Source: Betaproteobacteria bacterium
GTDB taxonomy: Bacteria > Pseudomonadota > Gammaproteobacteria > Burkholderiales > Rhodocyclaceae
Direction: 5' to 3'
Assembly (NCBI GenBank): GCA_009780885.1
Contig: WQZF01000001.1
Location: forward strand, 62,001-126,000
DNA: 64,000 bases
This document shows positions 49,385 through 59,950 of the stretch, in pieces (positions within the stretch are counted from its first letter, which is position 1; each line of letters starts with the position of its first letter). The notes under the pieces are model-generated. The model ran no database searches and had not been told where the DNA came from. It was given only the letters and a program-made list of their open reading frames with translations. A program made the translations under genes and the position numbers.

Positions 49385-51111
49385 AGGCGCTTCCGGAGGA
49401 AAGCGAGGATTTGTTCCGCCGCGACCATTTGCGCTTCGGCATCGCGGCGGCCCTTGTATTCGACCTTTCCTTCGGCAAGCCCGCGCTCGCCGACGACGAT
49501 TCGGTGGGGAATGCCGATCAGTTCGAGATCGGCGAACATGACGCCGGGGCGCTCGCTGGTGTCGTCGAGAAGAACGTCGATGCCGGCCTGGCGCAATTCT
49601 TCATACAGCGCGTCCGCCGCCTTTTTGACTGTGGCGTTTTTCGCGTAGCCCATCGGCGCAATGGCGACGGCAAACGGCGCGATGGCCAGCGGAAATACGA
49701 TGCCGCGCTCGTCGAAGCCCTGTTCGATCGCGGCGCCGACGATGCGCGTGACGCCGATGCCGTAGCAGCCCATTTCCATGACCCGGGATTTTCCGTTTTC
49801 GTCGAGGAAGGAGCAGCTCATTTTTTCGGAATAGCGGGTGCGCAACTGGAAGATGTGGCCGACTTCGATCCCGCGCCGGATTTCGAGCGTGCCCTTGCCG
49901 TCCGGCGAGGGGTCGCCGGCGACGACGTTGCGGATGTCGGCGACGAGATCGGGTTCGGGCAGGTCGCGCCCCCAGTTGACGCCGGCAAGGTGCGCCCCTT
50001 CTTCATTCGCACCGCAGACAAAATCGCTCATTGTCGCCACGGCGCGGTCGGCGATGAGGCGCACGCGCGCCCGGTCGGCGCCGACCGGTCCGATGTAACC
50101 GGGTTTGCAGCCCAGGAATTCCTCGACTTCTGCATCGGTGGCGAAGCGGAAGGGAGCGGCTTCCAGTCCGGGCAATTTGGCCGTCTTGATTTCGTTCAGG
50201 ATGTGATCGCCGCGCAGCAGCAGTAAAACGAAGGAGGGCGGCGCGGCTTCCCCGCCCGCCATGATCGCAATGGCCTTGACCGTGCGCGTGAGCGGGAGCT
50301 GGAGGAGTTCGGCTACGTCTTCGCAGCGGGTGCGTTGCGGCGTCGCCACCTTCTCCAGGGCTTGCGCGGCGGCGGCGCGTTTTTCCGTTGGCGGCAACGC
50401 CTCGGCGAGTTCGACGTTGCAGGCGTAATCCGACCCGGTGCCAATCGCCAGCGCGTCCTCGCCGGAATCGGCGAGCACATGGAATTCGTGCGAGCCGGTG
50501 CCGCCAATCGCGCCCGTATCCGCCGCAACCGCGCGGAAGCCGAGTCCGAGGCGGCTGAAGATACGGCCGTAGGTGTCGTACATCACGCGGTATTCGCGTT
50601 CCAGGTCGGCAAAGGAGGCATGAAAGGAATAGCCGTCCTTCATCACGAATTCGCGCCCGCGCATGACGCCGAAACGCGGACGGATTTCGTCGCGGAATTT
50701 GGTCTGGATCTGGTACAGGTGCAAGGGCAACTGCCGGTAGCTTTTGACCTCTCTCCTGACCACGTCGGTAATGACTTCCTCGTGTGTCGGGCCGATGACG
50801 AAATCGCGCTGGTGGCGATCCTTCAGGCGCAACAGTTCCGGGCCGTAAGCCTGCCAGCGCCCGGTTTCCTGCCACAATTCGGCGGGAATCACCGCCGGCA
50901 TCAAAAGCTCGACGGCGCCGGAACGGTTCATCTCCTCGCGGATGATGGTCTCGACCTTGCGCAGCACGCGCAGGCCAAGCGGCATCCAGGTGTAGATTCC
51001 GCCCGCCAGCCGCTTGATCAGGCCGGCGCGCAACATGAGTTGATGACTGACGATCTCCGCGTCGGAAGGCGCTTCCTTGAGCGTGGAGATAAAAAATTGC
51101 GAACGGCGCAT
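49372..51111 (-). CDS. proS: Prolyl-tRNA synthetase (bacterial type)
   Basis: A 579-residue class II synthetase charging tRNA-Pro. Motif 1 and 2 regions are clear ([38 protein letters not shown]). The INS/YbaK-like editing domain is inserted at ~230-400 ([38 protein letters not shown]). Motif 3 is [18 protein letters not shown], and the anticodon-binding domain covers ~480-579. It starts with [20 protein letters not shown], typical of the E. coli-type enzyme. Confidence 0.97.
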   Translation of the reverse strand: MRRSQFFISTLKEAPSDAEIVSHQLMLRAGLIKRLAGGIYTWMPLGLRVLRKVETIIREEMNRSGAVELLMPAVIPAELWQETGRWQAYGPELLRLKDRHQRDFVIGPTHEEVITDVVRREVKSYRQLPLHLYQIQTKFRDEIRPRFGVMRGREFVMKDGYSFHASFADLEREYRVMYDTYGRIFSRLGLGFRAVAADTGAIGGTGSHEFHVLADSGEDALAIGTGSDYACNVELAEALPPTEKRAAAAQALEKVATPQRTRCEDVAELLQLPLTRTVKAIAIMAGGEAAPPSFVLLLLRGDHILNEIKTAKLPGLEAAPFRFATDAEVEEFLGCKPGYIGPVGADRARVRLIADRAVATMSDFVCGANEEGAHLAGVNWGRDLPEPDLVADIRNVVAGDPSPDGKGTLEIRRGIEVGHIFQLRTRYSEKMSCSFLDENGKSRVMEMGCYGIGVTRIVGAAIEQGFDERGIVFPLAIAPFAVAIAPMGYAKNATVKKAADALYEELRQAGIDVLLDDTSERPGVMFADLELIGIPHRIVVGERGLAEGKVEYKGRRDAEAQMVAAEQILAFLRKRLCED

Positions 51112-51251
51112 GGGAGTTCCCGGAAAAAGAAAAGCACAATTCTACAAGGCCCGCGTGCATCAGGGGCGCGGAGGAAGTTCAGGAGAGGGCTATCGTGACG
51201 GGCTCGAACATGAAGCGCAATGTTTGCCCAGGGCTTTTTCCGGGGATACGT

Positions 51252-51719
51252 TCAACTTTTTCCCGTACTGCCGAAACCCCCGGCGCCGCGCGCGCTGGCG
51301 GTGAAATCCTCGACGATGTTGAAACGCGCGTGCAGCACCGGCACGATCACCAGTTGCGCCAGCCGGTCGAGCGGTTCGATGGTGAAGGCTTCCCGGCCAC
51401 GGTTCCAGGTGGACACCATGATTTCGCCCTGATAGTCGGAATCGATCAGGCCGACCAGATTGCCGAGCACGATGCCGTGCTTGTGCCCAAGCCCGGAGCG
51501 CGGCAGGATCATCGCCGCCAGCCCCGGATCGGCCAGATGCAGCGCGATTCCCGTAGGAATCAGATGCGTTTCTCCCGGCAGAATCAACAGCGGCGCGGGC
51601 AGGCAGGCGCGCAGGTCGAGTCCGGCAGCGCCGGGGGTGGCGTAATGCGGCGGAACATCGTGCAGGCGCGGATCGAGAATCTTGAGGTCGATGGCAACGT
51701 GGGGGGTGGTTTCAGTCAT
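51252..51719 (-). CDS. dut: Deoxyuridine 5'-triphosphate nucleotidohydrolase (dUTPase)
   Basis: A 155-residue trimeric dUTPase that keeps uracil out of DNA and supplies dUMP. All motifs are visible: motif 1 [12 protein letters not shown], motif 2 [10 protein letters not shown], motif 3 [12 protein letters not shown] with the catalytic Asp, and the C-terminal arm [12 protein letters not shown] (motif 5). It lies 15 nt after coaBC on the same strand, the widely conserved coaBC-dut pair. Confidence 0.97.
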   Translation of the reverse strand: MTETTPHVAIDLKILDPRLHDVPPHYATPGAAGLDLRACLPAPLLILPGETHLIPTGIALHLADPGLAAMILPRSGLGHKHGIVLGNLVGLIDSDYQGEIMVSTWNRGREAFTIEPLDRLAQLVIVPVLHARFNIVEDFTASARGAGGFGSTGKS

Positions 51720-51734
51720 GGTGTTGGCGATGGT

Positions 51735-53000
51735 TCAGGAAAGAAGTTTTGCGATATGCGCGACCAGCGCGCGCGCGAGGGCGATTTTTGGACCCGGCGG
51801 CAGCGGATGCGCGCCTGCCGCGTCGAACAGCGTGAGAGCATTGTTCTCGCCGCCCAGACCGTCCTGGATCAGATTGCCGACGATCAGCGGGATTTTTTTC
51901 GCCTCCCGTTTTCTCGCGGCGTATTCGGCCAGATTGCGGCTCTCGGCGGCGAAACCGACGCAGAACGGCGGACGGGGCAAGGCCGCGACCTCGGCCAGGA
52001 TGTCCGGGTTGAGCTGCAACTCGATGAGGGGCGGCACGCCCTCCCGCTCGTCCTTCTTGAGCTTTTCGGACGCCGGATGCGCGGGGCGGTAATCGGCGAC
52101 GGCGGCCACCGCGATGAAAATTTCACTGTCTTGCGCGCGGCGCATGACTTCTTCATACATTTGCGCTGCCGAAACAACGTCGATGCGAAGAACCCCCGGC
52201 GGCGCGGCAAGCGCCGTCGGACCGGAAACGAGCGTGACTTCGGCCCCGGCCTCGGAAGCGGCGCGGGCAAGCGCGTAACCCATCTTTCCCGAAGAAAGAT
52301 TGGTGATCCCGCGCACCGGGTCAATCGCCTCGAAGGTCGGTCCGGCGGTGATCAGCAGCTTTTTCTTCGCCAGTACCTTGGGCTGGAAGAAGGCGATCAG
52401 CGCCTCAAGAATTTCCTGCGCTTCGAGCATCCGCCCGGCGCCGCTTTCACCGCAAGCCTGTTCGCCGCAGGCCGGACCGAGCAGTTCGACGCCATCGGCA
52501 CGCAAACTTTGCGCGTTGCGCTGCGTCGCCGGGTTTTCCCACATCTGCCGGTTCATCGCGGGTGCTGCCAGCAGCGGACATTCGCGCGCCAGCACCAGCG
52601 TAGACAACAGGTCGTCGGCCAGGCCATGCGCGGCCTTGGCGAGAAAATCGGCGGAAGCCGGCGCCACGAGAATCGCGTCGGCATCGCGCGAGAGATTGAT
52701 ATGCGCCATATTGTTGCCGACACCTGCGTCCCACAAGTCGGTACAGACCGGCTCCCCGGAAAGCGCCTGGAAGGTTACCGGCGTCACGAAGCGCATCGCG
52801 GCCCCGGTCATCACCACCTGCACCCGCGCCCCGCTTTTTAGCAGCAGGCGGGTCAGTTCAGCCGCCTTGTAGGCGGCAATCCCGCCGGTGACGCCGAGCA
52901 GAATACGCTTGCCGCGCAACTCCGCGCATGGATCGACATTCCCGGAGGAAGCGCCGGGGGTTGTGCTTGAAAGGTCGTCTACATCGTTCATCATGATCAC
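51735..53000 (-). CDS. coaBC: Bifunctional phosphopantothenoylcysteine decarboxylase / phosphopantothenate-cysteine ligase
   Basis: A 421-residue two-domain enzyme of coenzyme A synthesis. The CoaC flavoprotein part covers residues ~28-205 (GKRILLGVTGGIAAYKAAELTRLL; PAMNRQMWENPATQRN with the catalytic Asn/Met motif; QACGESGAGRMLE). The CoaB ligase part covers ~215-421 (ITAGPTFEAIDPVRGITNLSSGKMG and the GAEVTLVSGP motif). The first ATG (52998-53000) overlaps the stop of the upstream antitoxin gene (ATGA); Met4 (52991) is another option. Translation may therefore be coupled to the TA operon. Confidence 0.96.
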   Translation of the reverse strand: MIMMNDVDDLSSTTPGASSGNVDPCAELRGKRILLGVTGGIAAYKAAELTRLLLKSGARVQVVMTGAAMRFVTPVTFQALSGEPVCTDLWDAGVGNNMAHINLSRDADAILVAPASADFLAKAAHGLADDLLSTLVLARECPLLAAPAMNRQMWENPATQRNAQSLRADGVELLGPACGEQACGESGAGRMLEAQEILEALIAFFQPKVLAKKKLLITAGPTFEAIDPVRGITNLSSGKMGYALARAASEAGAEVTLVSGPTALAAPPGVLRIDVVSAAQMYEEVMRRAQDSEIFIAVAAVADYRPAHPASEKLKKDEREGVPPLIELQLNPDILAEVAALPRPPFCVGFAAESRNLAEYAARKREAKKIPLIVGNLIQDGLGGENNALTLFDAAGAHPLPPGPKIALARALVAHIAKLLS

Positions 53001-53365
53001 GCCGCTATCTTCGTTACATGCATATTCACATGGATGTCGTCGTAAGGGCAGGATAGCGCGCCATTTTCAGCCCGTTCGATCAGGCCGAGTTCAACCAGCG
53101 CGGCGGCATCCTCATGCACTCGTTTCACGTCCCGCCCAAGGCGGCGGGCAAGCTCGCGCACCCCCACGATCCCGGAGCCTTGCAACTCGGTCAGCATCGC
53201 CCAGCGGTTCGAGGTGAGACGCGAGAAAAACGCGGCAGGGGTCTCGAAATTCAGGGTTTCCCCCATGTAGCTCCCGCGCTCGACGCCGATCCTTGCAACC
53301 GTCATGGCATCGCGCAATGCCGCCTTCCAGTCGGCGCGAATGGTAATGGTCAAGGTGCGTTCCAT
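52997..53365 (-). CDS. TumA-like HTH antitoxin of a TumE/TumA module
   Basis: A 122-residue protein with a C-terminal winged-helix (MarR-like) domain: WAMLTELQGSGIVGVRELARRLGRDVKRVHEDAAALVELGLIERA spans ~55-100. It has an N-terminal ribbon (ERTLTITIRADWKAALRDAM). It matches the HTH-type antitoxins paired with TumE/DUF6516 toxins. The gene starts 3 nt after the toxin stop, and its own stop overlaps the coaBC start. It should bind the toxin and repress the joint promoter. The toxin-first order is the usual one for this family. Confidence 0.83.
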   Translation of the reverse strand: MERTLTITIRADWKAALRDAMTVARIGVERGSYMGETLNFETPAAFFSRLTSNRWAMLTELQGSGIVGVRELARRLGRDVKRVHEDAAALVELGLIERAENGALSCPYDDIHVNMHVTKIAA

Positions 53366-53368
53366 GTC

Positions 53369-53647
53369 TTACTCCTTCCGTTTGGCGACTTCGGCAGCGA
53401 AATCCTCGCCAAGTTGTTCAAGGCTGACGAAGGTATAAGGAAATTCCTTGCCGTCGAGATGGCAGTGATCTCCCTTTCCGCGCTCGTTGTCAAACCCCAC
53501 CACCCGTTTGCCACTCTTCACATACACGAGACTGTACTTGTAACAATGCCCGGACGGCGGCACAGGTTCCAAAACCTGCCAGATGCTGATCTGGATGATC
53601 CCGTCGTCGGTGTCGCTCCTGAACTGGGTAATGAGTTTGGCTTTCAC
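53369..53647 (-). CDS. TumE-like toxin (DUF6516 family)
   Basis: I start it at GTG 53645-53647 (V/M-KAKLITQFRSD), which aligns with the usual MKAELL-type start of DUF6516; the frame can be extended to 53710 with 21 atypical residues. The 92-residue protein has the family core CYKYSLVYVKSGKRVVGFDN, ERGKGDHCHLDGKEFPYTF and FVSLEQLGEDFAAEV. TumE proteins are type II TA toxins linked to plasmid maintenance. A promoter-like TTGCCA-N17-TTAGAA lies directly upstream, which would make the message nearly leaderless. Confidence 0.83.
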   Translation of the reverse strand: MKAKLITQFRSDTDDGIIQISIWQVLEPVPPSGHCYKYSLVYVKSGKRVVGFDNERGKGDHCHLDGKEFPYTFVSLEQLGEDFAAEVAKRKE

Positions 53648-53790
53648 ATTGTCGATTCTAACAATTCTCTTTTGTTGTTGGCAATATCGACAACGCCTGA
53701 GTCCTGACAAAATCTTCGTTGTTGTTCCTCAAGGCAGCTTAAGCCATAAAATGGCGGCTTTCCATTCTATAGAACCTCTGGAAACTTTCA

Positions 53791-54486
53791 ATGGCGATCA
53801 ATGACTGGCCGGCGGACGAGCGTCCGCGTGAACGCTTGCTGGCGCGGGGCGCGGGTGCCTTGTCGGATGCGGAGTTGCTGGCGATTTTCCTGCGCACCGG
53901 GATTCGCGGCAAGAGCGCGGTCGATCTGGCGCGCGAACTCCTGTCCCGGTTCGGAAGTCTCTCCCGGCTCTTTGCCGCCTCGCAGGAGGAGATTGCCCAG
54001 GTGCCGGGGATGGGGAGCGCCAAATATGCGCAATTGCAGGCGGTTCTGGAAATGTCCCGCCGCGCGCTGGCCGAGGAACTGGCGGAGGGAGAATTCCTGA
54101 ATTCGCCGCAGACGGTGCGCGATTATCTGCGCCTGTCGATGGCCGCATTGCCGCACGAAGTCTTCACCGCCCTGTGGCTCGACGCCAGGAACCGGCTGAT
54201 TGCCAGCGACGAACTCTTTCGCGGCACGCTGACCCAGACCAGCGTCTATCCGCGCGAAGTCGTCAAACGCGCGCTGGCCCATAACGCCGCCGCCGTGGTG
54301 CTGGCGCACAATCATCCTTCCGGCGCGAGCGATCCTTCCCCTTCCGACATGAGCCTGACGCGGGAACTGAAAAAGGCGCTGGCGCTGGTCGAGGTGCGCC
54401 TGCTCGATCATTTCGTCATCGCCGGAAACCGCCCCCCGTTTTCCTTTGCCGAACGGGGACTGCTGGAAGGACAGGGGATCGCGTGA
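53791..54486 (+). CDS. radC: RadC family JAB/MPN-domain protein
   Basis: A 231-residue protein. An N-terminal HhH region ([31 protein letters not shown] pattern and [14 protein letters not shown]) is followed by a JAMM/MPN+ metallo domain with the motif [16 protein letters not shown] (~residues 171-186), so zinc-binding His/His/Asp are intact. Its cellular role is unsettled; it is no longer regarded as a RecA-pathway repair gene. Divergent from coaBC as in E. coli, but here separated by a toxin-antitoxin pair. Confidence 0.94.
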   Translation: MAINDWPADERPRERLLARGAGALSDAELLAIFLRTGIRGKSAVDLARELLSRFGSLSRLFAASQEEIAQVPGMGSAKYAQLQAVLEMSRRALAEELAEGEFLNSPQTVRDYLRLSMAALPHEVFTALWLDARNRLIASDELFRGTLTQTSVYPREVVKRALAHNAAAVVLAHNHPSGASDPSPSDMSLTRELKKALALVEVRLLDHFVIAGNRPPFSFAERGLLEGQGIA

Positions 54487-54517
54487 ATGCCGCCCGGTGC
54501 TTGCAAACGAGCCTTCA

Positions 54518-54596
54518 ATTTTCTAAATTTGTTTAAATAATTCCTTGCTAATATAAACTACTGTAGCGAAACATTATTTAAACAAATTTAGAAAAT
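54518..54596. repeat. Dispersed AT-rich inverted-repeat element, copy 8 (most symmetric)
   Basis: A 79-bp copy with perfect 24-bp inverted ends: ATTTTCTAAATTTGTTTAAA... at the left and the exact complement at the right. The core is AACTACTGTAGCG. It lies between the convergent genes radC and the nirC-like cytochrome. Confidence 0.92.
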
Positions 54597-54653
54597 TTCG
54601 GCCAAATTTCGGCCAAAACGAAGCACAGAACGCGGCGTCGAATCCGCTTTCTC

Positions 54654-54989
54654 CTATTCTGCCGGGAATCCGGTGAGTAGATGCTCGGATACCCAGAGCG
54701 CTTCGGCTTCGTTCAGGAAACGGACCCAGGGCGGCATCGGGGTGCCGTCGCGGCCGTGGATGATCGTGACGACAAGCGACTCCGCCGGCCTGCCGCGCAA
54801 TACCTCTGGCGTCAACGCAGGGCCAAGACCTCCCTGCAGGGTCATTCCATGGCAGGAGCCGCATTCCTGGCGCACCATGTGCACCAGTTCCCGAACGCGC
54901 TCCGGCGACGGGGCGGGCGCCTGTTCGCGCGGCGTGTCGGCCCACGCCAGCGCTGCTCCCAGAAAGAGTATCAGTCCTGCCGTTTTCAC
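54654..54989 (-). CDS. NirC-like cytochrome c55X
   Basis: A 111-residue periplasmic monoheme cytochrome. I start at GTG 54987-54989, which opens a clean signal peptide (KTAGLILFLGAALAWA). ATG 55065-55067 overlaps the preceding stop as ATGA and is the alternative, adding 26 residues. Heme motif CGSCH is at 43-47, followed by GMTLQGGLGPALTPEVLRG and TPMPPWVRFLNEAEA, with the Met ligand in TPMPPW. This is the c55X/NirC pattern; NirC can donate electrons to NirS or assist heme d1 insertion. It follows a cupredoxin gene and lies downstream of nirS on the same strand. Confidence 0.85.
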   Translation of the reverse strand: MKTAGLILFLGAALAWADTPREQAPAPSPERVRELVHMVRQECGSCHGMTLQGGLGPALTPEVLRGRPAESLVVTIIHGRDGTPMPPWVRFLNEAEALWVSEHLLTGFPAE

Positions 54990-55063
54990 TGCAAAGCCTT
55001 GTGTCGTTTGTGCCCGCCCAGCGCGGTCGGCAAGCGGGATGTCGCGCGTGTTCCAGCCGGCCT

Positions 55064-55381
55064 TCATTCGACGATGACTTTGCCGGTCATGTCCGGGTGC
55101 GGGCCGCATTCATACGAAAATTCGCCCTTTTGCGAAAAGGCGCGCTGCCAGCTTTCATCAGGAAACAGAGGATCGGATTCGGGAAGGTTTTCGGCCTTGA
55201 ACCAGACGGTGTGATAACCCCGTTTTTCATAACTCTTCCAGACCACCGTGTCGCCAGCCTTGATCCTGATTTCTTGCGGCACGAATTTCATTTTCTCGAT
55301 CCGTACTTCGACAGTATCTGCGATTGCTGCGCCAGCAAAGAACAACATTGCCAAAAAACATAAGCGGTGCATTTTTATCAT
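55064..55381 (-). CDS. Cupredoxin-family periplasmic copper protein
   Basis: A 105-residue type 1 copper protein. The signal peptide is ~1-21 (MHRLCFLAMLFFAGAAIADT; start at Met4 also possible). The plastocyanin-like fold has MKFVPQEIRIKAGDTVVWKSY; copper ligands are H in RGYHTVWF and the C-H-M set in YECGPHPDMTG near the C-terminus. It sits between nirS and the NirC-like cytochrome, so it is a likely electron donor to nitrite reductase, as pseudoazurin or azurin are. It is transcribed after the nirS terminator. Confidence 0.85.
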   Translation of the reverse strand: MIKMHRLCFLAMLFFAGAAIADTVEVRIEKMKFVPQEIRIKAGDTVVWKSYEKRGYHTVWFKAENLPESDPLFPDESWQRAFSQKGEFSYECGPHPDMTGKVIVE

Positions 55382-55444
55382 GGCGGGTTCTCCAAAGAGG
55401 GGGTGTCCAGCACACTCTTTTTAACATATTGCCGGCGGCACGCC

Positions 55445-55477
55445 AAAAAAAACCGGAGGCTGTTGCAGCCTCCGGTT
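55445..55477 (-). terminator. Terminator of nirS
   Basis: AACCGGAGGCTG (55451-55462), loop TTG, and the perfect complement CAGCCTCCGGTT (55466-55477). On the minus strand it is followed by six T. Strong 12-bp stem 25 nt after the nirS stop. Confidence 0.92.
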
Positions 55478-55501
55478 GTGCGAGCCTTTGGCAGGCTGTG
55501 A

Positions 55502-57310
<1,809 letters not shown>

Positions 57311-57321
57311 CTATCGTATCC

Positions 57322-57335
57322 TTGACGCAAATCAC
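57322..57335. promoter_or_regulatory. FNR/DNR-type dyad, site 1 of three
   Basis: TTGAC-GCAA-ATCAC: eight of ten positions of TTGAT-N4-ATCAA. Its centre (57328.5) is 33 bp from a weak -10-like ATAGTA (57293-57298, minus strand), consistent with class II activation of nirS. Confidence 0.55.
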
Positions 57336-57341
57336 CATTTT

Positions 57342-57355
57342 TTGACTTATGTTAA
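57342..57355. promoter_or_regulatory. TTGAC-N4-GTTAA dyad, site 2 of three
   Basis: TTGACTTATGTTAA, a near-palindrome 20 bp (two helix turns) from site 1, centre to centre. One base from TTGAC-N4-GTCAA, a DNR/NnrR-like pattern. Confidence 0.45.
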
Positions 57356-57380
57356 AAGAGGAGGATTAAAGTACCTGTCT

Positions 57381-57394
57381 TTGACTGAGGTTAA
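57381..57394. promoter_or_regulatory. TTGAC-N4-GTTAA dyad, site 3 of three
   Basis: TTGACTGAGGTTAA repeats site 2 at eleven or more of 14 positions, 39 bp further toward nirE. It could regulate the divergent nirE/cobA gene. Confidence 0.45.
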
Positions 57395-57522
57395 GCATTT
57401 CCCGTTGTACGCTACCTACAGTGGGTTTGGGGTTTTTTCACCGCCTTTCGAGCGGGAAGCCCCGGCCTTCGGGTTAAGGCTTTCCACTGGGCTTCAAGCA
57501 TCATTTCATATCCTGCCACTCC

Positions 57523-58416
57523 ATGAATCTTTCCAATTTGCCACCTTCTTCCCGGAGACCTTCCGGCTGTGTCTATCTGGTCGGCAGCGGTCCGGGGGAT
57601 CCGGAACTGCTCACGCTCAAGGCGGCGCGTTTGATCGGAGAGGCGGATGTCATCGTCTACGACCATCTGGTCGGCGCCGGCATTCTCGATCTGGCGCGGG
57701 CAGATGCGGAAATCATCTACGTCGGCAAGGAAGCTTCGAAGCACACCTTGCCTCAGGAAGAAATCAATGTGTTGCTGGCGCGTCTGGGGCACATTGCCGG
57801 ACGGAAGATCGTCCGCCTGAAAGGCGGCGACCCGTTCATTTTCGGGCGCGGCGGCGAGGAAATCGAGGCGTTGATCGAGGCGGGAATTCCATTCGAGGTC
57901 GTGCCCGGCGTCACTGCCGCTGCCGGTTGCGCCGCCTATGCCGGAATCCCGCTCACCCACCGCGACCATGCCCAGGTCTGCGTGTTTGCAACGGGGCATC
58001 TGAAGGACGGCAGCATCAACCTCGATTGGACTGCGCTGACGCGACCGCGCCAGACGGTCGTTTTCTATATGGGCATCAGCGGCATTCATGAAATCTGCCG
58101 GCAGATGATTGCACACGGGCTGTCTTCGCATACGCCGGCGGCGGTGGTGCAGCATGGCACGACGCGGCGGCAGCGGGTGCTGGTTGCCGATCTGGCCTCC
58201 CTGCCGGAACGTGTGGCCGAAAGCGGGATCACCGCGCCAGCGTTGATCATCGTCGGTAGTGTCGTCGGATTGCGCGAAAAACTTGCCTGGTACGTGGCGG
58301 AAGAGGAACGCGCAGAACAGGCTTCGCCAGCGCGTCCGTCCGTTGCGCGGCCTTTCGCGGGAAAGGGTTTCAGCCAGCCGTGGGCGCAAGCAGCGGCAAC
58401 AGCGCCGCAGGGCTGA
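57523..58416 (+). CDS. Uroporphyrinogen-III C-methyltransferase (SUMT; NirE/CobA type)
   Basis: A 297-residue SAM-dependent methyltransferase making precorrin-2, precursor of siroheme and heme d1. Signatures: [18 protein letters not shown] (~residues 17-34), [25 protein letters not shown] (~97-112), and [21 protein letters not shown]. It lacks the CysG N-terminal dehydrogenase/ferrochelatase. It is divergent from nirS with shared regulatory sites, so the NirE role (heme d1 for NirS) is more likely than general siroheme supply. The C-terminal ~40 residues are an Ala/Pro-rich extension that overlaps the convergent PIN gene. Confidence 0.92.
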   Translation: MNLSNLPPSSRRPSGCVYLVGSGPGDPELLTLKAARLIGEADVIVYDHLVGAGILDLARADAEIIYVGKEASKHTLPQEEINVLLARLGHIAGRKIVRLKGGDPFIFGRGGEEIEALIEAGIPFEVVPGVTAAAGCAAYAGIPLTHRDHAQVCVFATGHLKDGSINLDWTALTRPRQTVVFYMGISGIHEICRQMIAHGLSSHTPAAVVQHGTTRRQRVLVADLASLPERVAESGITAPALIIVGSVVGLREKLAWYVAEEERAEQASPARPSVARPFAGKGFSQPWAQAAATAPQG

Positions 58417-58843
58417 GGACGCAAAAGCCCGCACGGTTTCCCTTGCGATCCTCCCGTTTCAAAAAACGCTCCAGGCGCAGCAGTTCGCGGTCGCGCGTGA
58501 CCAGATACGAAGCATGGCTGCGAAGAGCCAGTTCCAGAAATTTCTGATCGTCGGAATCGCGGCAACGGGGTAAGGCGGACATCGCTTCGGCTTCCTGCTC
58601 CCCGGAATCTTCCAGTACAACCAACGCGCGGTATGCGGCCAGCGCTTCTCGCGGGCTTGCCGTGTTTTTCCTTCGCTCCGCGCCTTCAAAAAGCTCCAGC
58701 ACCCGCTCCAGTTCGCCCATCGTTTGCGCGTCGGCAAGGCACAGGCATCTGCCCGCCTCCAGCGCGGACGATAACTCCGCCAGCGCCGGGTCGCGCCAGT
58801 AGAAAAGGTCCAGCACCACATTGGTATCGAGTACGAGTCGCAT
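58370..58843 (-). CDS. PIN-domain putative toxin (COG1569-type), no antitoxin seen
   Basis: A 157-residue PIN-fold ribonuclease-like protein: [16 protein letters not shown] with catalytic D6, then conserved acidic residues in [41 protein letters not shown]. This is the VapC-like family annotated as putative TA toxin component. No antitoxin gene precedes it: upstream is the divergent dusC start 41 nt away. Its last 47 nt overlap the end of nirE/cobA on the other strand. In betaproteobacteria this family often neighbours dus genes, so it may not be a mobile TA toxin. Confidence 0.82.
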   Translation of the reverse strand: MRLVLDTNVVLDLFYWRDPALAELSSALEAGRCLCLADAQTMGELERVLELFEGAERRKNTASPREALAAYRALVVLEDSGEQEAEAMSALPRCRDSDDQKFLELALRSHASYLVTRDRELLRLERFLKREDRKGNRAGFCVLSPAALLPLLAPTAG

Positions 58844-58884
58844 GGTGCGCTATTCTAGCGGCTGTTTCCCAAGCCGGAATCCCC

Positions 58885-59889
58885 ATGCCTTCTCCCGCAT
58901 CCGCTGCCCCGCCGCCCGGCAGATTATTGCTGGCCCCGATGGAAGGGCTGGCCGATGATGTGCTGCGCGAAATCCTGACCGATATCGGCGGCTATGATTG
59001 GGCAGTGACCGAATTCGTGCGGGTAAGTGCCAACTGCCTGCCGAAGCGCGCTTTCCTGCGCGTCAGCCCGGAGTTGAAAAACGGCGGACGGACGCGCGCG
59101 GGAACCCCGGTATGGGTACAACTGCTCGGCAGCGCTCCGGAGATCCTCGCACAAAATGCTGCTGCGCTCTCTCGCCTTGATCCGCCGGGAATCGACCTCA
59201 ACTTCGGCTGCCCTGCGCCAGCGGTCAATCGTCATGGCGGCGGTGCGGCGCTGCTGGAAGACCCGGAATTGCTTCTCTGCATCGCCCGCGCGGTACGCGC
59301 TGCGGTACCGCCAGCGATTCCCGTCAGCGCCAAGATGCGCCTGGGTATCGAGGACACTTCGCGCGCGCTCGATTGCGCGCGGGCGCTGGACGAAGGCGGC
59401 ATCCAGCGCCTCGTCGTCCATGCGCGGACAAAAGCCGAAATGTATCGGCCTCCGGCCCACTGGGAGTGGATTGCGCGTATCCGCGCCGCAGTGCGCGTGC
59501 CGGTCGTTGCCAACGGCGAAGTCTGGAGCGCCGCCGATTACCACCGCTGCCGCGCGGAGAGCGGCGCTGCGGACGTGATGCTCGGGCGCGGTGCGGTTGC
59601 CGATCCTTTCCTCGCGCGTCGGTTGCGCCATGACGAAATTCCCGACCGCGCCGCCGAATGGGAAGCCTTGCGCCCGCATCTGGCGCACTTCTGGGCAAGG
59701 GTTCGCGCCAAGGTTGAAGCGCGCCACGCGCCGGGACGGATCAAACTGTGGCTGGGGATGTTGCGCCGCCACTACCCGATGGCCGTGCCGCTCTACACCG
59801 CGATCCGCTCCCTGCGGCGCTGCGACGAAGTCGAACATCTCCTGGTACAGAATGGAATTCCTGCCGTAGCGTCCGGTTTCCCGGATTGA
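58885..59889 (+). CDS. dusC: tRNA-dihydrouridine(16) synthase DusC-type
   Basis: A 334-residue FMN enzyme reducing uridine in the tRNA D-loop. The start ATG 58885 precedes MPSPASAAPPPGRLLLAPMEG; the longer frame overlaps the PIN gene. Signatures: LLLAPMEGLADDVLREIL (FMN), VWVQLLGSAPEIL, the catalytic Cys in LNFGCPAPAVNRHGGGAALL (~110-129), SAKMRLGI, and VHARTKAEMYRPPAHWEW with VVANGEVW. The HGGGAALLED variant and short C-terminal domain favour DusC over DusA or DusB. Divergent from the PIN gene. Confidence 0.93.
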   Translation: MPSPASAAPPPGRLLLAPMEGLADDVLREILTDIGGYDWAVTEFVRVSANCLPKRAFLRVSPELKNGGRTRAGTPVWVQLLGSAPEILAQNAAALSRLDPPGIDLNFGCPAPAVNRHGGGAALLEDPELLLCIARAVRAAVPPAIPVSAKMRLGIEDTSRALDCARALDEGGIQRLVVHARTKAEMYRPPAHWEWIARIRAAVRVPVVANGEVWSAADYHRCRAESGAADVMLGRGAVADPFLARRLRHDEIPDRAAEWEALRPHLAHFWARVRAKVEARHAPGRIKLWLGMLRRHYPMAVPLYTAIRSLRRCDEVEHLLVQNGIPAVASGFPD

Positions 59890-59950
59890 TATGCTGGGCA
59901 AGAATGTCTTTTGGCGTATTTTTCAACTCTTCGGCATTTGAACACCTGTC

